From positions 124,001 to 188,000 of the forward strand of contig JADDOH010003994.1 of NCBI GenBank assembly GCA_016648135.1: a stretch of DNA of 64,000 nucleotides, written 5' to 3'. Shown piece after piece: positions 12,331 through 22,599 of the stretch. A program made the translations under genes and the position numbers. Position 1 is the first letter of the stretch. Each line of letters begins with the position of its first letter. This DNA comes from Agrypnia vestita (Eukaryota > Arthropoda > Insecta > Trichoptera > Phryganeidae). The notes beneath the pieces are model-generated. The model was not told the DNA's origin and made no database searches. It worked only from the letters and a program-made list of their open reading frames with translations.

Positions 12331-12499
12331 TAAAAGAATTATTATTGTTTGGTTTTTTTTTTGAAAATTGTATTTATCTTTGATTTTGAATAAACGCCAT
12401 TTTGTGACGTTGTGTATTTTGCGAATGTATATTTTGATAAATTTATTTGTACGTTAGTTTACATTTTTTGTTTTTTATTGTGTCGTATACTGCTTAGTA

Positions 12500-12642
12500 C
12501 AGTAGCTGGCAAACATCTTGAAATTTTACGGCGTAGTGGGGGAAAGTTTGCGCATGTACCATTCCACCAACGAGACCCAAATTTTGTCTTCTGCGCATTC
12601 CCCTACTACGCCAAAGAATTTCAAGAATTTTGCCGGCAACTG
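12500..12642. mobile_element. Tc1/mariner-type MITE, TA duplication verified by an empty site
   Basis: It has ends cagtagctggcaaacatctt and (complement) cagttgccggcaaaattctt, 143 bp, flanked by TA at 12498-12499 and 12643-12644. The left palindrome arm at 9938-9952 carries the same flanks with a single TA and no insert. A sister copy is at 16716-16857. Confidence 0.9.
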
Positions 12643-12773
12643 TAACTTGTTTAAGAAAAAACGAATTTACAAAAAAATTCCCTAAAAATAAGATAATTTT
12701 TAGACAATGGGCAGCACCTCAACGATTGGGACGCCCTCCTTTATTCTCCAGATAAGTTGGACGGGCTATATAT

Positions 12774-14086
12774 ATGTACATTGTACAGTACTATTCAGTC
12801 TGCCGTTTGCTATAATCACTCCATTTACATTATTCATAAAATTATAAAATAAAAATTTGTTTAAGCAATTGGGGATATTTGGAATTCCCGAAGTAAATAA
12901 AATAATGGCAATGACATGCAAAAGGAATGTCAATGCACTTATTTTGTTCCAGGAAATGTAAGGTTAAGCCTTTCACGAAATGTAATCTTATACTAATTCA
13001 ATTGTTTGGATTCTAAGAATAGGGTTATTCGACCAACTAGGCAATTAAGAATATTATTTGTGTAGTTAAATTTAAATGTTAATAATACAAATTATTGACT
13101 TAACTGTAGCGGCTCTTGTATTGTGGGGATTATCCAGATTATTTTATTTGCACTTGCTAAAGTAATTTACATGAGCGTTTCTTTGTTTTGATATTGGGTA
13201 TTTATTACCTTTAAAAATAAACTATTTTTGTTGGTATGTATGCATCTGAAAGAGTATCACTTTATCTATCAGTACCTATTTCAGTCAAAATTTTGTGTTC
13301 CGAAAAACAAAATTGTGCTAGGATTTTCAAATCCAAAGTTTAGAAGTTGAAATGAGATTTGCATGAAATATTATACATATATATATATACATATAAATAT
13401 GCTTTGAATAGTCATTTCTTAGTTACAATTATTATAAAATAATGTATAATCTAGATAAAGCTTACTTGGTTTCTGCCGTGACACAACGAAGATAAGTTTT
13501 CAATTTTGCCGCCAGTAACTACCTAAGTGATTTGATGATTTTTACCTGGATGAAATTATTGAAAAAAAAAATATTATTAATTTATTTATTAATTTAATAA
13601 CCACCAGCAAGACAGACAACACTTTTTTATACAAAAGAAATTTTGGAACAAATATGACAACTGATTAAACAAACAAACATGCTTATACTTAAATGTAATA
13701 TTAAAAATAAAATAAAAATATGTGTAGAATAAATCCAAGCAACATAGTACCTACAAAATAACTGACATTTAATAATGTCACTCCTATTTCATAGAATACA
13801 GCCAACCCACATAGAACAAAATGAGTCCTGTTTTTCGTACATTTTGACATTTTGCAGAAAGAAACCAACCTGTAAAACGCGTCATATCTTTGTAAATAAA
13901 AGTTTTATTCTTATAATTACATATAAAAACCATAAAAAATATCTTTACAATAAGCCCTATGCAAAAAAAATGTGCAATAATGCATTAAATATCGACATAT
14001 TAGGTTTTTGTAGATTCAAATTTTTAGAAGCCATTTTCTCAGTTCCATGTTTTTTGGGTTGGCTGCTTTCTGCATAATTACGTCCA
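12774..14086. other. Right part of the 4.6-kb insert, no gene recognised
   Basis: AT-rich sequence with a short (ta)n tract at 13377-13391. The 100-codon open stretch at 13775-14077 lies across the element's end and sub-terminal repeat and has no protein signature; I treat it as non-coding. Confidence 0.45.
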
Positions 14087-14089
14087 TAT

Positions 14090-15180
14090 GTGAGGTCTCC
14101 TAATTCTTTATCTGTTCTAGCATTTATATTCATTTTTTATAATGGCTTATGATCAGTGAAAACTGTAAATATTTTTCCCATTAGCCAGTGCTGCCAATAT
14201 TTAACCGCTTCTTTTATTGCCAAACACTCCAGATATATAGCTTTGTTCTTTTTTAGGTGTTGTTCAATTTTCTAGAAAAATATGCACAAGGTTTTTCTTC
14301 TCCGTTGTGTTGTGGTTGTTTCAAGATTGCGCCTATGCCCTGTATACTGGCGTCGGTATAAATGTGTATCGGTAGATCTGGATCAAATATTGATAAAATA
14401 GGTTGTTGACAAAGTAATTTTTTTACTGTCTCAAATGATTCCTGACATTCTTCTGACCAAATACCTTTCCTTTGACCTTTCCTCAACAAATTATGTAATG
14501 GGTCTAATATAATTGATATGTTTTGAACATATTTTCCATAGAAATTTATTTTTCCTAAAAACTGTCCGACATTTTTTTGTGTTTTTGGTTCAGGAAATTT
14601 TTTTATTGCAATTAAATTATCCTTCAATGGCGTAATTGTACTATTTTGAATTATGTGTCCTAAATATTTCACTGAGTCTTGTGCAAAGTTACATTTTGAA
14701 AATTTTAATCTAAAGCCTTCTCTTAATATTGCTTCCAGCAGTAATGATAAGTGTTTTATATGATCTGTGTAGGTTTCAGAGAAAACCAAAATGTCATCAA
14801 CATAATTAACGGTAAAATCCGATAATTTATGTTTTCTTATAATGCTGCTCAATATTCTTTGAAAAATTGCAGGAGAAGTTTTTAAACCAAACGGTAAACA
14901 CGTCCATTGAAAGTGTCCTTCTTGAGTAACGAACCCTGTTTTTTTTCTATCTTCAATTTTCAATGGGATAGCCCAAAATGCTGAATTTATGTCCAGGGTT
15001 GAGAAGTATTTACATTTTCTCGTCTTGACCATTAAATCCTCTATTAATGGGAAGGGTTGTGATTGCGGAATTATAATTTTATTCAAATCGCGAAAATCTA
15101 TGCATAGTCTTGATTTTTTTCCTTCTTTTTTTTTATAGGCCAATGTTACTGGGGCAGCAAAAGGACTGTAAACTCTTAAA
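14090..15180 (-). pseudogene. Ty3/gypsy reverse transcriptase and RNase H N-terminus
   Basis: Open frame 14253-15143 holds a nearly complete RT: RLCIDFRDLNK, STLDINSAFWAIPL, FQWTCLPFGLKTSPAIFQRI and the catalytic box FTVNYVDDILVFSE. Connection and RNase H follow (IFDPDLPIHIYTDASIQGIGAIL). Upstream, 15145-15180 still reads SPFAAPVTLAYKKK. Downstream, coding sequence continues with a stop to TVFTDHKPL and ARTDKELGDLTY at 14090-14160, where the insert interrupts it. Catalytic residues are intact, but stops flanking the RT and the insert make the element non-functional. Confidence 0.92.
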
Positions 15181-15211
15181 TTAAGTTTTTTTGTAATAAT
15201 TTTGATATTTG

Positions 15212-15838
15212 TTATTCTATTTCTTTTTTATCTTCAATAGTGCACCTATACGGTCTTTTACTGCAATATCTATCCATTAACCAATCTATATGTGCTTCAT
15301 AACCTTCCACTGTACCTACATCATATTTATCTTTAGCAAAAAGTGTTTTATATTTACAAATTAGTTTCTCTATTTCTGACTGTTTTTTTATATCCAAGTG
15401 ATTTATTGTAATGTTAAAATTATTCTCTTCTACATGTTCATTGAAATTTATTTTATATTTATCGATTGCTGTATCAGAATTATTCAAAATAATTATTTTC
15501 TTTCTGAGATATTCCTCTTTATTATAATCTCCCATTTTGGAGTTTTGTATGATTTCTAATTTATCATTTTGAATAAGATGAAAATTTTGTATACAATCTA
15601 AACCAATTAAGAAATCGTAGTCAAAGTTTTCTTCATCTATCACAAATACATTCATATTCTTTTCTATATCAAAAATCTTTATTTTTAATGTTACCATTCC
15701 TTTAGTTTTTCTCATATCATTAATCGTTTTCAAATGTGCATTTTTCATAAGGTTATCGTTATTATTAGAGTTATTTTTCAAGGACAACAACTTAGAATTG
15801 ATTAAAGACACATTTGATCCTGAATCATAGACCCCCAT
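15212..15838 (-). pseudogene. Ty3/gypsy aspartic protease and RT leader
   Basis: The 208-codon stretch begins GVYDSGSNVSLINSKLL, the retropepsin active-site motif D-S-G. Next comes a beta-rich protease core (FDYDFLIGLDCIQNF) and a spacer, then VGTVEGYEAHIDW and RPYRCTIEDKKEIE, the usual lead-in to RT. It ends in a stop before the RT domain; in the family these are one polyprotein. Confidence 0.85.
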
Positions 15839-16101
15839 AGTTTCTAAGGAATCGTTCAGTAATAATTTAATTTTGATTAATGGTAGAACTATTAGTTTTT
15901 TTGGATTAATTGCATTTAATTTTATTTCTAATTCAGAATTGTTAACGTTTCTTATCCGGTCTCTTTTTGTCCTATCAAAATTTTTGCTTTTGTACCAACA
16001 TAAGGATTCTGGGTGGTATCGATTTCTTTTGATTTCTTGTTCACAAATTCTGCATGGTTTGTGTCTTCCATCTTTCTCATTAATTTTGTTTTCAAAATCT
16101 C

Positions 16102-16975
16102 TTACTTAATCTTAATCTTTTCACCATTATTTTTATTTGCCAAATGTTCTAAGCCCCTGATGTTGTTAAATAAATCTTTTGTTTCTTTTAAGTTCATTCT
16201 ATCTATTTTATCAGCTATATAATTTGGTAGTCCAGTAGTAATTAGATCAATTAAAGTGGGTATATCCATTGATTTATTTATCTCCAGTAACAGTCTTTCC
16301 TTTTTTACGGCATATTCTAAAAATGACCCTTGTCTATACTTAAATAAAAATGCATACCTGACAGGCGACCAGCCTTTGTCCGCATAAGTTTCACAAAAGT
16401 TTTCCTTCCAAGTTGACCATTCTGAATTTACTGTATATTTTATGAGCATAGAACTATACCAGTCAAGACATGAATCCTCCAAAAATAATCTAAAAGTTTC
16501 TATTTTATTTGTATCTTCTTTTACTCCAAAACGAGTACATTCTGCTTCAAAAATATTCATCCATTGAATTACATTTGAAGTTTTTCTCATGAATTTATCC
16601 ATAATAAATTTCTCCGTTAAATTTGTTGTTGGGTTTAGCGGCTGTATCTTTCTGCATTCCACCCAAATTTTCCAAAATTAAAAATGTATTTTTGTTTGGA
16701 TTAGAAATTGAGGTACAATAGCCGGCAAACATCTTGAAATTCTACGGCATAGTGGGGGGGAGTTTGCGCATCTACCTTTCCACCAATGAGACCCAAATTT
16801 CGTCTTCTGCGCATTCCCCACTATGCCAAAGAATTTCAAGAAGTTTTCCGGCAACTGTAATGCAGATTACATTTGATTTTGGATCTTCACTCGCCTTTAC
16901 TATGAATTCAAATTTTAACTTTTCCATTCTTGTCATAAAAGCTGTAAAATGTTGTTTTATAATGTGGTTTCCCAA
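16102..16975 (-). pseudogene. Ty3/gypsy gag-like region, interrupted by a MITE
   Basis: The minus strand opens MGNHIIKQHFTAFMTRMEKL at 16975. It is interrupted at 16714-16859 by a 142-bp MITE. Beyond it, WMNIFEAECTRFGVKEDTNK, LDWYSSMLIKY and HLANKNNGEKIKIK read as the capsid-like core of insect gypsy gag genes. When one TA and the MITE are left out of account, the frame runs on across the old junction, so the insertion hit a coding region. A later frame change near 16660 is a separate lesion. LTRs and a primer-binding site were not identified. Confidence 0.7.
16716..16857. mobile_element. Tc1/mariner-type MITE, second copy (inside gag)
   Basis: This is a sister of 12500-12642 with the ends caatagccggcaaacatctt and ttgaaattctt / aagaatttcaag-type arms. 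It is TA-flanked (16714-16715, 16858-16859) and 142 bp long. Confidence 0.88.
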
Positions 16976-17290
16976 ATAATTTAGTTTTTTTTTTAAATAA
17001 AAGCTTTTTAGCGTTGCTCTGAAAAGAGTATTATTTTATTAGCAAAAGAACATAATATTTCATATTAAAATTTAAAAATAATAAAAGTACACACCTGAAA
17101 AGAGAAACGACATTTAAAGCTATTATTTTATAATAGAAACATTATCCATTATTAAATATGTATTATTCATCGGTATATTATAATTTTCTCAACAGCTCGA
17201 TTGTCAGTTGAATTTTCACACAAATTTAAACGTTCCATTTTAACGATTCAAATTAAATGAAGGTCAATAGGTACCTACCGATCTTCATTT
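16976..17290. other. Upstream of gypsy gag, no LTR recognised
   Basis: AT-rich sequence where the element's 5' LTR and primer-binding site would be expected. I see no duplicated LTR partner left of 8800. Confidence 0.35.
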
Positions 17291-17999
17291 ACATATATAT
17301 ATCCAATCCTATCCCAATTATAATAATTTCGTTGACTGTTAGTAAATTTTTAAATAAAAAATTTTAAGTAATATTTTTTATTTTTTAACGTAAACTTAAA
17401 AAAAAATTAACGTAATTTATTTTTAGTTATATAATGTAATCTTTTTTCAATTTTTTTACGCAAGAATTTTTACGTATTTTTTTTTATTATTTATAGTATT
17501 TTTTCCTTTCTTTTTATATAAATAAATAAATACTTATTCCTTAGGAACCGACATGATAAAGTACCGACTATAATTTTTTACGGGTTACAGCTAGTTGAAT
17601 ATAATTATTATTTATAAAAAAATTTTTACTCTATGTATATTGTTTTCATTAAATTGATATTTGTTGTTTTATTTTTTCTTCTATAATTTATTATATTGAC
17701 TATTGTATCGCCTATTATATAAAATTACTATTTCTAATTTTAATTACGTTGAATTGTTTTATTTATTTTTTTAATTCTATATTTTTATTTCTATCTTTAT
17801 ATTGTTCTTGTTTATGTTTTTAAATAATTAATGTTTACATTTATTTTATATTTTCAATCGGTTGACAATCAAACTATAAATAATAGTGATAATTTTAGTT
17901 GTGACTAAATCAAAGTTTTCGAACTAAATTATCTGAAAAATGAAACTCATTCATTGTTTTCATAATTAATTTCTGTCCATACTACAAATAATAATTCAA
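17290..17999 (-). repeat. Inverted repeat arm 1 (partner 20575-20960)
   Basis: The run atcccaattataataatttc (17311) and the 100 bp ending at 17999 (ctaaattatctgaaaaatga, then cattgttttcataattaatt) both recur in reverse complement at 20866-20912 and 20575-20650. The arm belongs to a dispersed family whose other members are at 53690 and 54245. Confidence 0.75.
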
Positions 18000-18039
18000 T
18001 AAACTTGTATGTTTTTTCATTGATCCACGATAGCGACAT

Positions 18040-18450
18040 TTTGGCGATCTCAGAAACACGAAAGACGTACACCGCGGACAGCGGACTATCTTCTTTATTC
18101 TGTGCAGCGGACGGTGACGAACTAAAAAATGCTCGATCCCGGCCGTGCGTCGCCATTGTTCTTTCGATGTGCGCTCGAAAAACCGACAACTTCCCCAACC
18201 TCCGCCAGCCAAAACCCCCTGTGCACACTGGGCCATTATCTCGCATTGGGCCAACCTCGGCCAATGTGTACAGAGCTCTTAAGAAAACTTTTAGTTTACA
18301 TTGGAGCGGGTTTGGGACATTGGCCGAGGTTGGCCCACTGTGTACAAGAATATTTTGATGCAGGTTGGCGGACGTTGGCCGGGGTTGGCGAAGTTTTCGG
18401 TTACTGTACTCATCCTTTACTCCCTACAGAGTAGACATTGTCTCAATTCA
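18040..18450. repeat. GC-rich hAT-like terminus with repeated ggccgaggttggccca motifs
   Basis: Motifs gcattgggccaacctcggcc (18243) and ggccgaggttggcccactgt (18319) are mutually inverted. A third copy, gccgaggttggcccaatgtg, lies at 21358. The pattern suggests the two ends of a non-autonomous element, possibly hAT. Open frames here on both strands are shadows of the GC-rich repeat. Confidence 0.5.
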
Positions 18451-18837
18451 GTGAGTGCGCACAATTAACTTAGAAAGAAATTACACTAGATAGTCACTTC
18501 TACATAAATATAAAAAATATAGTTGACCCAAAATTCATATTCCACGTAAAAATTGTCTTTACACTAAGAAGGCTCTTACATACAAATTGAAAAAAAAATA
18601 CTGAAAATTGCTATACTACGGAAAAGTAATCATTACACAATGAAAACTGTTTTTGAATTGAAAATTGGAAAAATATAATATTTACATAACAATATAATAA
18701 TAACAAATGAAATTTAAAAAACAACACGCAAAAAATTCCTGTGTGAACGAACTTTATGTTCATAAATGAAAGAAATGCAAAAAACCGAAAGAGAATGATC
18801 CAAATACACGACGTATTGTCTAATACCAACCCTCAGG

Positions 18838-18915
18838 TATAGAACGCTGATAGGCGTTTTCAGCACACAGCGAATGTTTGTGAGAACGCCAATAGGCGTT
18901 TTCAGCACTGGACGT
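18838..18915 (+). repeat. Two-unit direct repeat with taggcgttttcagca
   Basis: Units gaacgctgataggcgttttc and gaacgccaataggcgttttc, each followed by agcac, are about 51 bp apart. They may be the sub-terminal part of a transposon end; a TTAA occurs just downstream (18918). Confidence 0.5.
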
Positions 18916-19289
18916 GTTAAGGCCTTATCAATATTCTACAAAATGCTTAATCTGTGATTTTACATGAAAGTTGAACTAATAAAAATTGGATTTGTTCGAT
19001 TTAATTCTTTTTTTTATCGATTACTGTTATTTTTTTCTCTGAAATACAACCACTGAGAGCCGCCAGACCAACTTGTTTCATCTGCGAAGACGCCATACTT
19101 TGAATAGGTACTAAAACTGACCATTTCTCTGATCGTTTTTTTTCGCAACAATGAAGCCTCTTGTAAGCTCTATAACTCGAAGTTGCAACTACTGAGAGCA
19201 GGCAGACCTAGGGGACTACTCGACAAACTATAAAAGTAAATCTAACCGTATCCATGATCGTTATGAAAAATCCTGTCACCTCTCAGTCT

Positions 19290-20560
19290 ATAGTAATATT
19301 GTCTGGGATACAGAGGTCGATCAAATATTGTGGTGCTTTTCTTTGAAGATTTTTGTACACCATCAGAGAGAGAGTTTGAAATTTATCCGCTCCGGCAGGC
19401 AAAGCCAATGTAGCTACTTCAGCATTGAGGATATCCGTAAGAACTTTGATGCCTTAAATATAAGCCTCGCCGCAGAACACATCACTGTCGAGCTGAGTCC
19501 TAGGCTGTCCTACAAATCGACGGCTCCTACGTGTAATATCGTAACCCATAAATCGACGATTTTGAGTTTTTTGTGTATTTCATATCTATTTAATTATATC
19601 TTTAATTCCAAGAAAAAAAAATTATAAAAAAAACCTTTTTATTGCAAAATATTTTTTCTTTGTTGGAATTAAAGATATAATTAAATACAAATGAAATACA
19701 CAAAAATTCAAAATCGTCGATTTGTGGGTTACGATATTATACGTAGGAGCCATAGATATATTGAGTTACAATAGACCAGCTGCGAGATGACGTACGCACT
19801 AATCAGTGACTTTACTGCGTCTGGGGAAAGGCAGGGTGACAATGTTGGTAGACTTGGTAATCATCCGCGTAACAATGTATTTTGAGTCCATGAGCTTCGA
19901 TGATACTCTCAAACTCTCTGGTGTACATTATGCACAACAGCGGCCCTAAAACTGAGCTCTGCGGAACACCTGAACTTAGGCATAGAGATGAGGATATATC
20001 TCCTTGGAATCGGACAAGTTGCTGTCGATCACAGAGATATGATTCTATTCATTCAAGGGCTTTACATGATATCCCAAAACAGCGATATTTTCTCAAGAGG
20101 ATCGGGTGATCAACTAGGTCAAAAGCAGCGCTCATACGAAGAAGTGCCAGCAGCCCAAAATTTCCTTCTTCCACTGATGATATCATTTCTGATAAAATAT
20201 GTGTCACGGCTGTTTCAGTTGAATGATATTTTCGGTAGGCAGATTGTTTTATTGCGAACAGGTTAAACTTGTCCATGTATTACGGGTAGAAACAATCTTT
20301 TCCATCACTTTTGACACAAACGGGAGAATAGACAGAACGGTAATTGGATGGGTTATCCGCGTTTGACTGTAGCTTTTTCAGAAGTGGAGTAATGTGTGCC
20401 GTTTTGAAAGCTTTAGGAACTGTCGATTATACATTTCGTCACTTATACATTATACATTTTATCCATTAAAAATGTTGTCACTTCCGTTAATGTTGTTTCT
20501 GTAAGCATTTTAAGCTCACAACACACCGTCTCACTGTCAGAGGGTAGAGGTGCTGAGATT
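19290..20560 (-). pseudogene. CR1-like non-LTR reverse transcriptase relic
   Basis: The minus strand reads, across several frames: TAHITPLLKK near 20430; QSAYRKYHSTETAVTHIL and a DMSAAFDLVDH-like block at 20080-20250; SGVPQSSVLGPLL near 19950; and the catalytic CYADDYQVY near 19850. C-terminal pieces (LMVYKNLQRKAPQYLIDL) lie at 19330-19400. Domain order is that of CR1/L2-group elements. It is broken by frameshifts and by the hairpin MITE at 19522-19751, so it is non-functional. Confidence 0.8.
19522..19751. mobile_element. Hairpin MITE inside the CR1-like relic
   Basis: ggctcctacgtgtaatatcg at 19522 pairs with cgatattatacgtaggagcc ending at 19751. The arms stay complementary for about 90 bp (tttaattatatctttaattc and its inverse). 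It interrupts the C-terminal coding part of the CR1 relic. Confidence 0.8.
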
Positions 20561-20574
20561 GTTGAGTTATTATT

Positions 20575-20960
20575 AGTAGTATGAACATAAATTAATTATG
20601 AAAACAATGAACGAGTTTTATTTTTTCAGATAATTTAGTTAGAAAATTTTGATTGAGTCAAAAAATAAAACAATAAATATCAATTCAATGAAAACAATAT
20701 ACATATACTAAAAATATTTTTTAGAAATAATAATTATATTCAACTAACTGTAACTCGTCAAAAATGATGGTACATTTACATGTCGGTTCGTAAGGAATAA
20801 GCATTTATTTATTTATATAAAAAATAAAAGAAAAAAAAATAGTATAAAGACAAAAAAATTACGTAAAAATATTTACTAACAGACAACGAAATTATTATAA
20901 TTGGGATAGGCGAGTTGACAAAAAAATATATATATTAAGTTATAATTACCAACGTATTTA
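20575..20960 (+). repeat. Inverted repeat arm 2 (partner 17290-17999)
   Basis: This is the reverse-complementary partner of arm 1, containing actgtaactcgtcaaaaatg, acatttacatgtcggtt and gacaacgaaattattataat. The CR1-like relic and the GC-rich repeat lie between the arms. Confidence 0.75.
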
Positions 20961-22246
20961 TAAAGAAAAGGCGCATGCCCTAAATTTTTATTTATTTCTG
21001 TAAATACAGTATATTAGATTGTTCTTAAGAATTTCAGGCGCAATAAAAGTTCTAAAATTAATGTTTTGAAGTTGCAAAGGCGTATTTGCCGCAATTTAAC
21101 AGAGCAATATAACTCTGCTTCACAAGTTGAAAATATATTTTTTTTCTTTTGCTCTAATCGATGGATATACTATCAGAAAATATGCTTGTAAAATTATAGA
21201 GTTATAATAATATAAAATTATATTCTAAATATTTCTTAAGTTATAGCTTGGAACAAATAAATTGCCGCGGCAGCGATTACGTCCATTTCAAGTGCTTCGC
21301 CAGGCAGCAATGAGTCATGCGCTAATGTGTGAATCTGTTGGCCGTCGTTGGCGCTCTGCCGAGGTTGGCCCAATGTGTACAGGGCCATATAGATATTATA
21401 TTTTATTGTCTATGATATAGATCTCTTTTCTACCAAAATACCAGAGATAACCATAGAGCATGGAACCATAGAAAAAATTTGGTTTTTGCCAGTTTTTGTG
21501 CAGTTTTTGCAGAACATTGGAATCGGAACATGGCGTTAGGTGTGATGTGATAATAGTTCGTACGTATTAGGAAGGTAAATGTCCAATTGCTTGCTGAATA
21601 TTGATATTTTGTAGACATGTTTACCGCCTACTAACTAGTATGTACCGTTTTTTAATTCCGTAATGTTCCTATCGCGAAACATTAATTACTTCTATGGAGT
21701 GAGTCGGACACAGACAAGTACAAGTGTACATATTTGTTATGTCAAAATGTATTTAATTGGATAAAATATGCATATTTAGTTTCATGCTCAAAAGGATATC
21801 CTGATAATGTTGCGACTGGTAATTATTTATTTTATTTTATGACCACGATATACTTGAACAATTAAGGTGAAATCACTTGACAATAACAACGCACAGGATG
21901 TTCTGAAATTTACATACATATACACACTTTAAAGTCTTGTGATCTCACTCGCTTTGTGACGTTTCTTATGAAACTGATTTTATAAAACAGACTCTTTAAA
22001 ACTAAAATATAAATATATTTTTTTGAATTATTAACAACATTGAATACATAATCAGCATCTCGGGTATTCCGAGTAGGAGCAGTGGCGAAATATTGTTCTG
22101 TACATTTATCTGCGTAAATGTAGGTACTTAAATTGTTATTAAATATGACAAACATTTTGTTTTTTATTCAGGTCAGTCAAATATAGATCATATTGTGATT
22201 GTTGATGTTATCAATACAGAAGTGCTGATTATTGTATTTCTGGCTA
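20961..22246. other. AT-rich DNA, no gene seen
   Basis: It contains the third ggccgaggttggccca-type motif at 21358-21390, probably the far end of the 18.2-21.4 kb composite. Short open frames show no signature. Confidence 0.4.
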
Positions 22247-22464
22247 AACTTCATTTTATGGTCTCACTCGATTTTCTTAAAAATAAGTATCCCGGCTTAG
22301 TTGAGTGCCCTGATGTCAAAACTGAAATCAAAATTTGGCGGACGTAAGTATTTAAAAAGTTATTACACCTTAAAGCTTGCAAATTTTCCATACGTTTTGA
22401 CATTTCAATAATACGCCAGGATACTTATTTTTAAGAAAATCGAGTGAGGCCATAAAATGAAGTT
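22247..22464. mobile_element. MITE with ~55-bp inverted ends
   Basis: aacttcattttatggtctca (22247) through aaaataagtatcc is mirrored by ggatacttatttttaagaaa through aaaatgaagtt (22464). The element is 218 bp with a non-repeated centre. Confidence 0.8.
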
Positions 22465-22599
22465 ATACCGTATTTCTTTTCGGTTGGACTGTTACCTGTT
22501 TTTTAATCGGTCAACTAAATTTTTTGTTGACCAATTAAAATAACCAAAATAAGCAATATTTTTTCTGGTTTGTGTCTTCTGCGGTATTATGCCATGTTT

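Larger units (their letters stand above)
11226..12773 (+). mobile_element. IS630/Tc1-like transposon, right copy of a head-to-head pair
   Basis: It is bounded by agtccgtctaacttatct (from 11228) and agataagttggacgggct (ending about 12773). It contains a decayed transposase from the ATG at 11377 (MPKTIKSGVREI) with stops. A further coding piece is absent from the left arm: IDNFDLGVIRRK near 11706-11740, then IERNDICAMRAKFLYE near 11915-11960, typical of the region before the DDE catalytic domain. It also carries the nested MITEs at 12149-12330 and 12500-12642. Confidence 0.7.
9521..14086. mobile_element. 4.6-kb inverted-repeat element inserted in the gypsy pol gene
   Basis: The two ends are inverted copies over more than 30 bp: tggacgtagttatgcagaaa at 9521 and its complement (tgctttctgcataattacgt, then cca) ending at 14086. 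Each is bordered by TA (9519-9520, 14087-14088). Gypsy RNase H coding sequence resumes on both sides. The interior holds the IS630/Tc1-like palindrome (9822-12773) and several MITEs. A sub-terminal near-copy of the end (agccaacccaca, then aaatgagt) recurs at 13799. Its own transposase was not recognised. Confidence 0.75.

Noticed and set aside
17947..18434. Several 90-117 codon frames on both strands
   Set aside because: They overlap one another in a GC-rich repeat terminus and contain no domain pattern.
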